From Himantopus leucocephalus (lineage: Eukaryota > Chordata > Aves > Charadriiformes > Recurvirostridae): a DNA stretch of 64,000 nucleotides. The notes beneath the pieces are model-generated. The model ran no database searches. It worked only from the letters and a program-made list of their open reading frames with translations, and was not told the DNA's origin. The DNA lies in assembly GCA_003993805.1 (NCBI GenBank), contig RSEF01000006.1:28269918-28333917 (forward strand), written 5' to 3'. Made by a program: the position numbers and the translations under genes. Shown piece after piece: positions 22,076 through 34,425 of this stretch (the stretch's first letter is position 1; every line of letters starts with the position of its first letter).

Positions 22076-25072
22076 TCGCACACCAGAACCGATATGGAAA
22101 TGTGCCCAGCTGAAGAGCCAGGGCCTTATTTTCCTTTAATCATCTTCCAGTTCTCATGCTGCCTGGCTTGATGTGGCAGGGAAGAGTGCTAGTGTTGCTG
22201 TGGGAATGGTGATCCAGGAGGGTAACACCTTAGCTCTACCATGGATTCTCTTTGGCAAGTCATGACAACTTGTTCAACTAGTTGTACTGTGGGATCATCC
22301 TTAACTGTGGTGGTTTCCTTTCCATCAATGGTTAATTATTATCCCTAAGAGCATAACAAAACCATAACACCTCAGATGTTACTTGCTGGTAGCATGACAG
22401 ATGCTGTTAGTGTTGTGGTAATCGACGTGACATGTAGGGGTGGTGCTAGCTCACTAAAATTAGAAAGAACTGAAGGCTCAGCTGAAAGTACAAACATTGC
22501 TATTATGTGATTTGCTTGTTTTTGGCTTTTAGCTAACAATTGTCCCATCAGAGTAAGGATAATGCACAGCAGATGAAGAGCAGTGATTTTAGTGAACTCT
22601 CCACGCAGGTGACTCATGTGTTGTTCTATTTGTTTTTTTCTGTTTAATTTATTGTAAAAGACCAGCTGCTATCCCAAAACATATGCCAGGGAGAGAAACA
22701 TGAAAGTGCAACAGTACAAAAATCTTCCTTTTGGATTGTTTCAAAATGTTCACTCACAGACAGGTATTCCTGCTGCTTTGGTTTAAAGAGTTGACCTTTC
22801 CTGTACCTCCAAACTGATTCACTCTCACCTATGATGAGAGGCATTCAGCTCCTCCATTTTTCTGCTTCTCTGTTCTCAGTGAGTAACTCCAGTGTTTCTT
22901 TGGTTAATTAAAGTTTACTGCAGGAGGAGCAGGAGTGGGTTGAGAGCACTGATGAAGAGATGACTAACAAAGTAATCGGCATGTGATTAAAGTGTGGGCT
23001 GCCAGGCACAGATTAGCCCTCCCTGGACTCTGCTTTTATCTTAGCTCCATGTTTTGAAATAATTCTATGTAATAATATATAGAATTTCTATCCCATCTAG
23101 CTTATCACATTAGAGCAAACTAGACAAAATGACTCAATTTCAGAAGGCTCTGATTCAGCTCAGGCTGCAGCCACTCATTGCAAATGTTACTTAGGTGACT
23201 GACTTCTCTGTTGTTTCTTTCAAATTCTTGCCCTGTGGGAAGTTTAAGGGGGAGAGAGTTGGTCAGAGTGGAAAATGAAGGTGGCGTTATAAAGCCTCAT
23301 GAGATGCATCAGTGACGATCACATCGCAAAACTCCATGTGAACTGGCAGCCACTGAAGGGTGAGGAGGACGTGGAGGTTTGAGTTGTGGATAAATCATGA
23401 AGAGAAGAATAACAACTTTTCCCAGAGGGAGAGCTGCCACATATGCTTGCACAGGAAGTTGTTTGTTTTCTCCCTGCAGTGGTTTTTACAGGTTTTTACA
23501 CACACAAAAAAAATGGTTTTTGCAGTTTTTTTCTTTTTAAATGAGAAATCTTGTTGGGTCACTTACACCTACCTGATGCAAGAGGACAGAAAGACCTGCT
23601 TTAAACATGATGTATCAACACTTCCTCTTGCTACGCATATCCTTTTCCTCCTGTATAATTCTAATATCCTGTGAGTCTAATACTGAGGCATTAGCTTAGC
23701 TGCTGTGCAGTTAACAAAACAGTGATTTGAGGAAAGCACCAACATGCAGAGAGAATAGTGAGGTGTCTTCTCCCCCCAAAATATTCCTCCATCTGCTGTT
23801 GTGGCCACAGTGAGGGCAGTGGTTGGAAACTGGAAGAGTGAGTATACAAGCTGAAGGTAATTAAGAACATGGCAGAGAAGGGAAGGAGAAAACCTATGAA
23901 GACATGATGTCCATGGCACACCAGTGACACAGAGGCTTCTTCAGTGGTGACTGCCATAAAGTGCAGCGCTGAGGTGTTCATCCCATCAGAGAGCACAAAC
24001 CACATCATCTAAGTTGCCTGAGCAGCTGCTGCTGGCAGCACTGTTCTTGAAATGTAGAAGTGGTGATCAAGAAAGGGAACTTAAATCACTAAATAAGTTA
24101 TTCATGGATTGATTGTGGGATCTGAGAATAAGGAAATAGAAGGAAGAAAAAGAAAAGAAAAAGGAGACCCCAGGTTCCTGGAGAGTTCATTAAAGTTTTG
24201 GTACATCGTTTTTCTCTGTACGTAGCTCACAGAGCCCTTTCTCAGGAGCTTTCTGTCAGAAGGTGCAAAATTGCCACAGCTGCTGGGGATATTGGGGAAC
24301 CATCAGGAGACTGTCAGTGCACTGCCATCATATTCAACGGTAGTAAAATAACTTGAATAACTCCTATCAAGGAATGGATAGTACTTCTGAATAACTCATT
24401 TGTAATTGCTGCTTAAGACAGCTGTGACAAGCTGCATTTCTTTGTTGGGTGAATGTATATCAAACTAGTCTTAACGAATCAGTAATTTTTTCTTCTTCTT
24501 GTAGGGTAGAATTGGTTTACCTCTTTGACTTTAAAACATTCTCTTAAAGGAGTTCATTTGTCATCTGCTTAAAGCTGTCAATTGAATGTTTGTTTTTGAA
24601 GAACTTACTAGTTAAAATAGTGTCTTAATCGGGTTTCTTGGCACAGCACTTAATGATGCTCTCTTTAAAGCCAAAATAAAAAAAACATGGATGCATTCTT
24701 TATTATGTAAAGTGAAGAAGAGATTAGATGCTTCATGCCATAATGAAGCATGGGTAAGCTTGCATATTAGCTAAACAGTATCTGCAGTTTGCTAAGTTAG
24801 TTGTTGTCTCTATACAGAAAAACAAAGTAAGTCCCAAAATTACAAAGTCTGCAGAAGTCATTCTTGAGATAGCAATGATCCTTCAGGTGCACTGGGCAGC
24901 TAACAACAATTTTACGAGTGTCGTGTTCAATTCAGTGTCAAGCTTTTGAAACTGGTGTGACTGCAATCCAAGCCTCCCCCTTCTCCTGGTTCAATTCTTG
25001 TTTGTTTAAATATGGGTCTTAAGGGAAATGACTAGAAGAACTAGGCATTAAGCACTGCGATGCGATGCTCTT

Positions 25073-25132
25073 AGAATCATAGAACAGTTTGGGTTGGAAG
25101 GGGCCTTTGAAGGTCATCTAGTCCAACCCCCA
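25073..25132 (-). mobile_element. CR1 LINE, very short 3' end
   Basis: About 60 nt match the CR1 3' terminus in reverse orientation (agaatcatagaacagtttgg, then tcatctagtccaaccccc). After that the sequence is unrelated. This is either an extremely 5'-truncated insertion or a deletion remnant. The motif is too specific to be chance. Confidence 0.88.
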
Positions 25133-27339
25133 TATTTTCCTTATCTTGATAGAAATTGAAGGCTGAATGTGAATAACAGACTAGGGTGGGAGTGTTTGGA
25201 CTGGCTTCATCCCCCCTTGTTCTTGACCAGGCATGGGGAGGGAGCAGCCCTAGGTTTTAGAGATTTAGAGGTACTCAAGGGACAATGGCATATTGTCGGC
25301 TGTTGTTTGTAAGTCTGAACTCAGGAGTGAAAAAGTCTCTCTAAATGCCTGTGAAATCAGTTAGACTGTCTGAATTGGTTTGTTGGTGGGTTGACTTTTT
25401 TCCCCTAAGCTGATTTCAAGACCGTTAGTGGCACTTCCATTTTGATCTGGAAGCCAGATGAGTGTTTAAAAAAAAAAAAAGATGGTGAGGGAGGAGGTAC
25501 TGCCTAACAGAGTCTGAATTGCAGTTTTAACTATTTCGAAAATTAACTTTAAAAAAAAATAAATCAAACAACTTCCTTGCTAAAACAGGTTATTTGGCTG
25601 TAGTTTTGCTTTTTACAGCAATGTTGCTGAAGTCATGTTAACCAGCTTTCATACCAGTTTCCCATGATGATAGCACAGCAAAAAAACCCTCTTTTCTGCA
25701 TCTGGATCAGTTATCTTGTCTGGTTGCCAGTGTGGGTGTCCAAACAGCCGTGCCAGCTCTGGTGGGAATGATGTGGGATGTGGACTGCTACTAAGGAAAT
25801 TCTTGGGGAACCATATTCACAGTAACTTTTGAACCAGTAACTCAGTACTGTAACGGTCCTGGGTCTGGCCATCCTGATAAGTGACTAATTGGCCTCCTTG
25901 GAATGAGGCGTGTGGTTATCAACCGGAAGCTTGAGATAGACAGGTGACATGAGTTCCTTCTTGGTCTAGTTTTTTTTATGGCTTCAGAGCACCAAGCCAC
26001 CAAGTAAAACTTGTGTGTCAGGCACTGACCTGCAAACGAAACTGCCCTCCTTTCTATCTAACCTGCCAGAAGATTCCTGTGGTCTCTGGAAATTGCAAGA
26101 TGACTGGGGACTCAGCAGGTAGCTAAATTCAGTTTTATTTGTTAGCCTCCCAACTTAATGCTCTGTTGTAATATCTTTTATTCAATCCTGGTTCTAAAAT
26201 GAATGCTGCTTTGCTTAATGGCAATGAACCTGAAACCATCTATTCGTCTATGCAGTTGTCTTCAAAGGTGTCAGTTTTGGTTGTCATTTTGAATGTTGGT
26301 GTATATGCAACTTGAAAACCTGTTGGTCTCTGTGTGTTACATTACACTGTAGTAAAATCTCATTGAGAGAGAACTGCAGATATCACCAATGGTATCACCA
26401 AGGGAGACGATGAAACTGCTCATAAGGACAAATTAAAAGAGCTGAAAGTTGTTTTCAAGCTTCCCCTTTACTTGTCCTGAGTGAGGGGAGGGGGGAGGAA
26501 GGACCTGCTTTTTGCAGATGGTAGAATGATTCACCAGTTAATGGGATCTTAATGCCTGGCAAGAAAAGATGTCATTAGCTGTGCTGAATCTCTGTGTGAT
26601 ATGCACATTTGGTCCAGCATATAGCACGCTTCTGTGCGCTCGTTCAGCCTGCTGCTTGCTCGCCGAGTTCCTCTCTTACTCCCCTGCAAGGACGTCAAAT
26701 GTTGCTTTTGATAAGCTCTGATTTATGGGCAAGTGACTTCTTAATGGAGAAGTGCTCTCATCTGCTAGAATGACAAAGAGCTACTCTTTGCTTATTAAGA
26801 GAGGCTTAAAAGACAAACTGCGGGTTAATCAGTGGTGAGGTACGTAACTGGGTTGCATTTTTTCATCTAAATCCTCTTCATTTGAAATACACGGTAACAC
26901 GAGACATCATTATGACAACTACTGTGGTCAGAACATCTCGAAGTGAGTTACAAAGCACCGTTTTTGTTAATACCTTCAATATTCATTAGCCTTCCACAGC
27001 TAACTAACTTTCAGGCTTCAAGTGCTCCAGCAATACTTGCGCAATGGGGATTATTTCTTAATCTTTCACACTACAACTGATATGCAGGGGTCAGGCATCA
27101 TAGTACTTTTCCCATGACCATAGAACTATGGGGTAGCCTTCTACTTTACTTGTGGGAAGTTGCACAAGGGGGTGAAAAGGGTTTTAAACTTTAAATGAAC
27201 CAGGCTGTCACAGAAGGTAACATTTGTTTTCAGGTTGCAGTTTGGTTATTGTCCAAGAAGACAATTTAGTTTCTACGTTACAACACTTAGACTACACTGG
27301 TTTAAAGCTATTGATATTCCTAAGAGGACCAGCATGTTT

Positions 27340-27371
27340 AAAAAAAAAGAAAAAAAAAAAAAGAAAGAAAG
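27340..27371. repeat. A-rich/(GAAA)n low-complexity tract
   Basis: A run of A residues is interrupted by single G residues and ends in gaaagaaagg. It generates Lys-rich spurious frames. No retrotransposed body is recognisable to its left. Confidence 0.85.
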
Positions 27372-27447
27372 GAAGACTGTTTCTGTTTTTAATAGGGAAA
27401 AGCTTAAGTTCTTCAGCTGGAGAACTCAGTATGTCTGCGTCAGTCAG

Positions 27448-27462
27448 CTGAGTGACTCAGTG
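27448..27462. promoter_or_regulatory. AP-1/MARE-like near-palindrome
   Basis: GCTGAGTGACTCAGT contains a perfect TGACTCA (27453-27459) within a near-palindrome resembling a MAF recognition element. The motif is isolated, so functional support is weak. Confidence 0.25.
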
Positions 27463-29520
27463 TTGTGATGCTAATGTAAGTCTGACTCTGGATTGGAAGC
27501 CTAAATTTATATAACAGAGAAAAACTCAGCATAGTTTAGGTTGAGAGAAGTGAGTAATTTTTGTTTTCTTATGCATAGCCAACTTTAAAAGCTATTCTCC
27601 TTCTCCATTATATTTCCCTCCTTTTCTCCTGCTCTTGCGTATTAGTTCTGACATGCTACCTCAGAAATAACCGTTCCTCTCTTTTTCATGGTAGAATTGT
27701 GTTTTTTTCTGAAAATGTAAGGATTTATCTGCACAATATTCCATGATAATTTAATGTTTTAATATTTAATAATAATTTAATATTTTCGAGAAATGGTGCC
27801 TCCTTCAGTTTAACTTTTTACTTGGAAGGCAGATCTTTGAAGAAGGTAAATCACAGCAGTTCTGCCTTTATTCTGGATTAAGTTTGAACACCAAATTGTT
27901 CAAAGATTACTATTGTCTTTGAGTCTGATCTATCTTAATGTAAATAAACTTTCAGTGGTAGGTAGGTCCTTCCTTTCTTCTGTATTGTTTTAAATGATAA
28001 GAGCAAGGATGTGATTAATTACCTTCATTGTGGAATTATACAGAGCTAAGATTTGCTTTCTTTGGCCAGCTACCTTACCTGCTTGGTGTGTGCGTTATAT
28101 CAGGGAAGACTGTGTGTTTCGTAATGGGGGAGAAAATAAAGTGGTGGAAATGATAACAGGTGTTGAACAATAGCCATTTGTAAAGTGCCACCATCGTATC
28201 TCAAAGGGTTTTATAGCTGCTGTTTGACTTCCAGCTGTCTACTACTAGTGATAATGTATTTGAAGACCATATTATGTACCCCATAGGGGAAATTCGCTGA
28301 CAATGTTTCCCTGTAGTGAACGCTGAGATTTGGATGTGCCACTGTAATTTATTTGCTCTTATGCAGTTGGTGTACAGCAGGCAACATTATGCTGGCAAGG
28401 GACATGCTTTTTTACAAGACAGATATTCTGTACTAAAAAAAAGCCAACCCTGTTACGTTGCAGACTGTCATGCTGCAGCGTACTGCCAGTAGCAGCCCCT
28501 GGAAACGTCTCTGCCCGGATGCCACAGACATCCCCAGTTGCCAGCTGTCTAGCACAGATAAAGCTAGAAAGAGATTTCACTAATACTGCCATTCAGTGAT
28601 CTGGGGTAAATACTCCTTTAATGCTGTTCTGGAGAATGCGTACTCAAAAGTGGAAGGAAGGGAAACCTTTGGGTTAAACAAAAATAGGTCTAGTAAATTA
28701 TCTTCCAGGAAAGCACCTCTATGCCATCTAGGCTATGAGGCTGACAGTGATAACATGGCATAACTGACCTACTGTGCTTACTAGGGGAGTGCCTTGTTAG
28801 GGAATAACATTAAAATACTTCTCTTGTATTTCTTTTCCCGGATTGTACTAACAAGATTGCAAAAAGAATTTATCGGCAAATAAATTACTTTGTACAACAC
28901 TACTCTTCAGTATTTTATAACAAAAAAGGTTTTTTACAAACCTCATGAAATTATTGCAAGACTGTAGAGATAAAACATCACTTTACACACATTTTAATGG
29001 ACCTAAGCAGGGAGTAACGGGTTTGAGGTACCTGGAAGTAGAAAAGGGGGGTCTAGGTCTTGGCTGCCTTTTGGAACACGCTGCCTCTACCAGCAGTATG
29101 CCTGGAACAGTCCTGGCTTGCTGGCACAGGCTTTCTCTTGACCCACCTTATCCTCTGACAACAAGTGAAAGGGACCAGAAATACAAATGTTGGCTTAGCA
29201 AAACGGGAGGAAGTTAGTATGTCCCCAGACGAGCCATAGCCCAGGATATTGGTGTGGAGGCCCTGGCCAGAGATGTCAGAAATGTCGGTCTGAAGTCAGA
29301 CATCAGTTCTTTTCCTGTCCTGATTTTGGCTGAGGTAACTGGTCACTGGTCTGGTCCCTTCTGAGACCAGCTGTGCAAAGCTGAGCACGAGCTGTGGCCA
29401 GACCTTTCTGCAACACCGCATCATGATTTCTTTTTTTCTGGCATTCTCCGTTACCTTTCTAAATTGTGTCATTTGAGGGGAGGTGGGAGAAAAAAATGTG
29501 GGTTTGCTGCAGTGCAGGTA

Positions 29521-29580
29521 TATTGCATATACATGTTGTCATATGCAATACAAAAAAAAAAAAAAGAATAAAAAAGAAAA
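29521..29580. repeat. 10-bp inverted repeat followed by an A-rich tract
   Basis: TATTGCATAT (29521-29530) and ATATGCAATA (29541-29550) form a perfect stem with a 10-nt loop. A run of 14 A residues and further A-rich sequence follow directly. No gene body is seen. Confidence 0.7.
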
Positions 29581-31898
29581 TCAACTCGCCCAACATTGGA
29601 ATGTGAGCAATTCTCTGCTATTACCCAGGAGCAGTTACCTCAGGAGCTTGTTATGTGTAATGCACCAGTCATAAAGCAGTGGGAGTACGTTAAAAATCAA
29701 GGAATGGAGTGGAGGGGGGGCTGGGAGGTAGTCTTGGAAATGAGTAGTCCTCTCCCACTCGGCAAGCCAGCTCCATTATCTGAATTAGTATAAAAATACC
29801 CACCCACCCCAAGGAATGCACTAAGTCACTCCCTCCACGCCAGATATCTCTGATTGAGAGTAATTGCTTGCTTTTGACAGAGCCCAGAGTGGGTCTCTAT
29901 GGAGTGCTTGAGTAGGAGGTGAAAAATCAGTAGCTAATGTGATGGCTTCTGTTTTTGTTTTATTTATTCTGAAACTGTTTTTCAAGCCCAAACAGCAGCC
30001 TGCCAGGGAAGGTGTCTCTGCTTGGGATTCATTATAGTTATTATCAGTAGCAACATGCCTCTGGCTAATTACACTTGGTTTGTGAGTGACAGCCTTTGAT
30101 TGGACAGTATTGCTTCCCCCTCCTGGGGAAGGGGTACTTTTCAGGTCACAGATTAAGTCGTTGCTAGATAGTAATTTCATGGTATGTTATGGCAGCACAT
30201 GCTTGAACTAAAGACTGCCACTGCTTAACTCTCTCAAGCCAGCTTTTTCACACATCTGCTGGAAATAGGAGACAGGGCTCAGATCTTATGCCTGAGTGTC
30301 TCCTCAGTTTTTAGCAGCATGAAGGTCTAAAGTTGCCTCTTCAAGCTCATCTTTAATAGGAGCTGGCTGTAGAGTTCAGTGACTTGATGTAATGATGTCC
30401 GAGTTGTCCAATTGGATGCAGGGACAGTGATGGCAGATGTGTGGTTGGGAGCTTCATGAGGCATTTCGAAGAGTGACTTCTCTGGACAACCTGTGGGCTT
30501 TGGGTACAATTTCAAGAAACTTAGGAGCTCTTACAAAAAGTGGCTGCTGTCAATAATAATTAAAGCATTCCCCTTTGTCATTCAGTCTGCTGGACGTTTC
30601 TGACAAGTATTGCTGCAGACCCTGTACCACCTTTGATACTGAGTGTGGAGCATCATTCAAAGACCCATCTGCTCATTCATGAGTAGCTTTTGGTCCCCTG
30701 GTCTTAGCTGAGGCCAGTGCTTTGGAAATTACTCGAGGAATGTGTGACTTCTCTAGAGTTTTGCGTTTGCTGTTTGAACTGAGCTGCTTAAGGAATGTAC
30801 GCAGCATTTTGCTGACGGGTTTTAACTACCGTCTGCAACCCTTAATGAACACAATGTTCCTCTGCTTGCCCTGGCATTTTTCGTAGCTCTCATTTTGCAC
30901 TATTGCTAATGTGGAACAGTGATGCAGATAGCCTGCCACCAGTGTTACTCTGTTACCTCCAAAAGTCTTTCTTGGCTGTGCACAATGGTGGGCCTCTCCC
31001 CACTTAATGCAACACTTGACATGAAAGCATTTTTTATGAATCTGGTTTGAAATGCATCAGCTTTTGTTCTGATCTGAAATTCTTGCTTCCCTTTGCTTAG
31101 GGGGAACCTTACACCACTTAAATAACTAAGCAAATGACACATTTCTAAAGAAGAAAATACTGCGTGTTAGAAACATCAGTATTTCTGTTTAGAAACTCTA
31201 AAATTTCTACCTAAAATCATAGCCTCTTGTGTGTAAAGCTCACACCAGTTGTCAGTGGTGTAATGGTCCAAACATCAGTGGCTGGGTTGTCCCTGCATTC
31301 CTCAAATGAAATGGAAAGCAGGATTTGAGCAATGATGAGAAATATTAGCAATATACATCCCACAGAACAGAGATTTCCCTGAACTGCTGTGGGGAAATGC
31401 CTCAACTTTGGCATTTAGGAAGGGTTGGGTTTCTCCAATAGAGGGGAGGAGATGCCCTGAGGTCATCTGGGTCTCTTCAGCAGCTTGATCACTCCTAAAC
31501 TTCCTTTTCTGGGTATCTCGTTTGTTAGAGACAGACCAGCTGTTCTGAAAAGTCAAAGGAGAGTCAAATCTTTCTTCCTGGAGGGTATATGAGTTAGGGG
31601 GAGGCGAGAGAGGAAGGAAGGCAGGGGAAACAACTGGTCTCTTCATTGCTTTTCTTTATTTCTGTTTTCAATAGGGCTATAAATGTCACTTCCCTCCTAA
31701 TGTAGGAGGTTGAAGCACTGTTGCTACTGAAAAGGTTCGTATGGCTGTAGCAGCAATGTAAGTTTTCTTTGTGCTGTTCTCCATCTCCCTTCTTGAAGGA
31801 AACATCTAAGACAGGATAGGTGGTGTGTGTATCCTTTCCCTATTAGAAAGCCTGCTTTTGAATGCCTCCTGGTTTTGTTTTTTGTTTGTTTTGTTTTT

Positions 31899-31972
31899 TA
31901 AAGATCATCTGAAGTAATCTAGTGGCCTTCATCAAGCCCCCTGTAATAGGCAGGGGTCTGCCTCACACAGAG
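31899..31972 (-). mobile_element. Possible eroded CR1 3' fragment
   Basis: After a T/G-rich run, aaagatcatct leads into ctagtggcc and then catcaagccccctgtaatag followed by gcaggg. This recalls the reverse complement of the CR1 3' UTR with small insertions. The match is partial and no ORF2 tail is visible. Confidence 0.35.
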
Positions 31973-33179
31973 TTTTTATTTTCCTTCCCCCTCCCCAGCT
32001 ATATCTCCTTAGCTGGTGGTCTTAGGACAGAAAATGAATGAATGGATGCATTTTTCCTGCGTTTCCTAGAAGGTTCCTCAGGTTGAGGTATATTGTGTAG
32101 GAGGAAAATTGGCTTTGTGTTTGCCCTTGGACTGCTTTGTAAGTAAACGAAGGAATTCAGCTCATACAGATGTCAGTCAGTTTGGTTCCTTTTGCTTGCA
32201 CAGAATTCACTTAGCTTTCTTTACAGAAATATTTATGAAGCTTTAATTAAATTTTTCATGTGTAGCTTGAAGTACTGTAGCGAGCAGAGCTCTGAATGCA
32301 AGGGTTTAAACAGCTGAGGCAAATGATGCTACACACGTGTAGAAAAGCATTTGGCAAATGCTTTGTGAAACTATGAACTTTGCTTCCCACGCACACCTAC
32401 ATCTGATGCATTATGCAGTGTCTTCCTAACGAACTCTGCAGTGGACTGGAGCAGAGCTGTCTCTTTCAAGGTGTGCTACTGAAATAGAGGCAGAGAAAGG
32501 GGAGTTTTCTGGCACTCTCTGTCAGGTGCTGGGTCATCTTAAGGATTTATCTACCTCAATTTATTTGTTGTAGGAGAATCTCTGATTTCCTTTCAACTTC
32601 AGCATGACAGATAGCAGAGCTTGCCACCAGCTCACACGTTCTTGCAGATGCAGTATAAGTAGGTGAGAGATAGGAAACTGAAATACCTGTAGGCAATACA
32701 GGTAAAAATACAGCTGAAGCAATACATGCTTCACAGCCTCTTGCTTCCCATGTTCGCAATGGACGTTGTTAGCTATAGACAGTGATGTCTTGTCTGCCAG
32801 GCTGGTATCTCCATTGATACTCTTCGCTTGAGTGATTCCTATTTATTTATTTAAAAAGTAAAATCCTGTATGAGGGCCAAATGAAAACTTTGGGACTAAT
32901 GGCAGCAGAACGGTACAATCCCCATTGTATCCCATTGTGCGCATTGACCCTGTCTTTGCAGCAGCATACCTGTGGATGAGGAGTGTCTGAGATCTGGCGT
33001 AAATTCTATGGGGTGAACTCAAATGCAGCGGTAGTTGTACCATGCAGATGTTTTGCACATACAGGCTTTGTCATATGCTAATGCTCCGGTATCGGAGCGT
33101 GCTAGCACACGCTGATGAATGAAATTCCTCTGGAGCCTCTCTTTTAGCCAAGGAATGATTTATAATTTTTAGGCACCCA

Positions 33180-33243
33180 CAATCACAGAGGAAGCCAGGA
33201 ACAGAATCCAACTCTCCATTGGCTTAACCACTGAACCATCGGT
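33180..33243 (-). mobile_element. tRNA-derived SINE head (MIR-like), minus strand
   Basis: The reverse complement reads gttcagtggttaagccaatg then gagagttggattctgttcct then ggcttcctctgtgatt. This corresponds to the tRNA-like head (A-box TAGTGGTTAGAGCA and B-box GGTTCTATTCC) of amniote SINEs. Only the head is recognisable, in the opposite orientation to the nearby copy at 34215. Confidence 0.5.
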
Positions 33244-33816
33244 CATCCCGCATGCCCAGTGGGTTTGGATAAGTGCAGGAGATTGACCTGGCTGTTTCTC
33301 ATGAAGATCAGCGTTTCATTTCTGGCCAGAAGGACAGAGATGGGGATAAGGAAGTTCAAAAATATAACTACCAATCTGAAAATTATAAAGTCAGTTTCGC
33401 AAAGCTGCTTTACTCTTTTGCTGACCTGAATTTCCCCTGGGTCAATTCATCTGCCTTATAAATGGGACAATTCCAGGCTTTTGACAGAAACTTTCTGTTT
33501 GTATCTCATCTGCATATAACCTGTTGTTGCTTGAAGAGTAAAAGATGTCAAGTCCTATCTTTCTGATATGGGTGTGAGAACTTAGTATCTTTCTTCCGGA
33601 ACTGTCTTCTGCCTAGAAGATGCTGCTTTTCTGTCCTGTCAGGTTACTGTTTCTTTCATACAGAAACTTTTTGCAGTTCATTATAGCTGTATCCCTGCAA
33701 AAATGCTAATTTTTTTGTACCTTTAGTCTCTTAAATTAATCAATAGTTAGGCACATGGAAGCCACTTGTGTTCAATGTCAGCTGTGTTTTCCAGCTGTCT
33801 CTGCTTGATCAATAGC

Positions 33817-33827
33817 ATTGTAACAAT
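33817..33827. promoter_or_regulatory. Facing SOX motifs ATTGT-a-ACAAT
   Basis: An 11-nt palindrome pairs two SOX core sites with a single-base spacer. It lies in an AT-rich unique block (about 33690-34160) that looks like a conserved noncoding element. SOX-group E proteins bind paired sites, though usually with longer spacing. Confidence 0.25.
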
Positions 33828-34214
33828 AACTGGGTTATTTCAATGGGGTTAAAGTAGTTGAGTAATACTTGCTATATCTTATTAATGTACATAATTTCAT
33901 CAGTGCTTCATATTCTTCCTGATGTGATGAAAGGAAAGAATTTTGCTAATAGCAGTAATCTGTTAATAGGACTTAGACTATGGCTCCTTTTTTAAGAACT
34001 TTAACCAAGCATTTAGTGAAATTCAGGGAGTGTTTGCATTCCAGAATGACTTCTAGTATTTTCAAGATTTAATGTACTCGGCTGTGATTTCTGATAGAAA
34101 AAATGTTCTTTGTGCAAATAACTGTTTGTTTTAATTTCTTTTAAAACTGGGAATAAACTGGTGGATATCCTGAAAACATGGGAGGAAATAGGAACAGGGA
34201 TCAGCTGAACCTGT

Positions 34215-34425
34215 TGGAAGGCAGCATAGCACTGTGCCTTGTCTTGGCAGACCTGAGTTATCTCAGGTGTCTTTGGGCAAATTATCTGGTCCTTCAGTGC
34301 TTCAGTCTGCTCTGCGATGAGGACAGTATAACTGTTTCCTACCTCAGCAGTGCTTGTGGTAATAAATACCTTTAAAGGTTGTGAAATGACAGAGCTGGTT
34401 AGTGTTGCACAAATGCTCTTACAAG
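34215..34425 (+). mobile_element. Ancient amniote SINE/MIR-like copy, near full length
   Basis: Blocks in order: gcagacctgagttatctcag (tRNA-like head with box B trace), ctttgggcaaattatctgg (core), cttcagtctgctctgcgatg (the CCTCAGTTTCC block), tcctacctcagcagtgcttg, and ggtaataaatacctttaaag followed by gttgtgaaatg (tail). All five correspond in order and spacing to the amniote MIR/sauropsid SINE consensus as I remember it. The open frame at 34178-34375 is a by-product of this repeat. Confidence 0.6.

Larger units (their letters stand above)
17080..25072. other. Intergenic, unique sequence with enhancer-like blocks
   Basis: No coding exon or clear repeat. Several AT-rich blocks with TAAT, octamer and E-box motifs (19900-20115, 21770-22075, 22900-23130, 24370-24620) look like conserved noncoding elements. 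The longest open frame (21180-21566, minus) shows no recognisable domain. Confidence 0.45.
25133..33179. other. Intergenic, mostly unique sequence
   Basis: No coding exon seen. It holds low-complexity tracts at 27340 and 29551, an eroded CR1 candidate at 31899 and an AT-rich enhancer-like block near 26560-26850. Open frames up to 119 codons (29821-30180, minus) have no recognisable similarity. Confidence 0.45.

Noticed and set aside
26920..27130. Possible old SINE in reverse orientation
   Set aside because: Scattered similarity without a conserved core in the right order.
28180..28230. caccatcgtatctcaaaggg resembling a reverse-complement SINE tail
   Set aside because: The match is about 20 nt with gaps and no core or head is present, so it is too weak to annotate.
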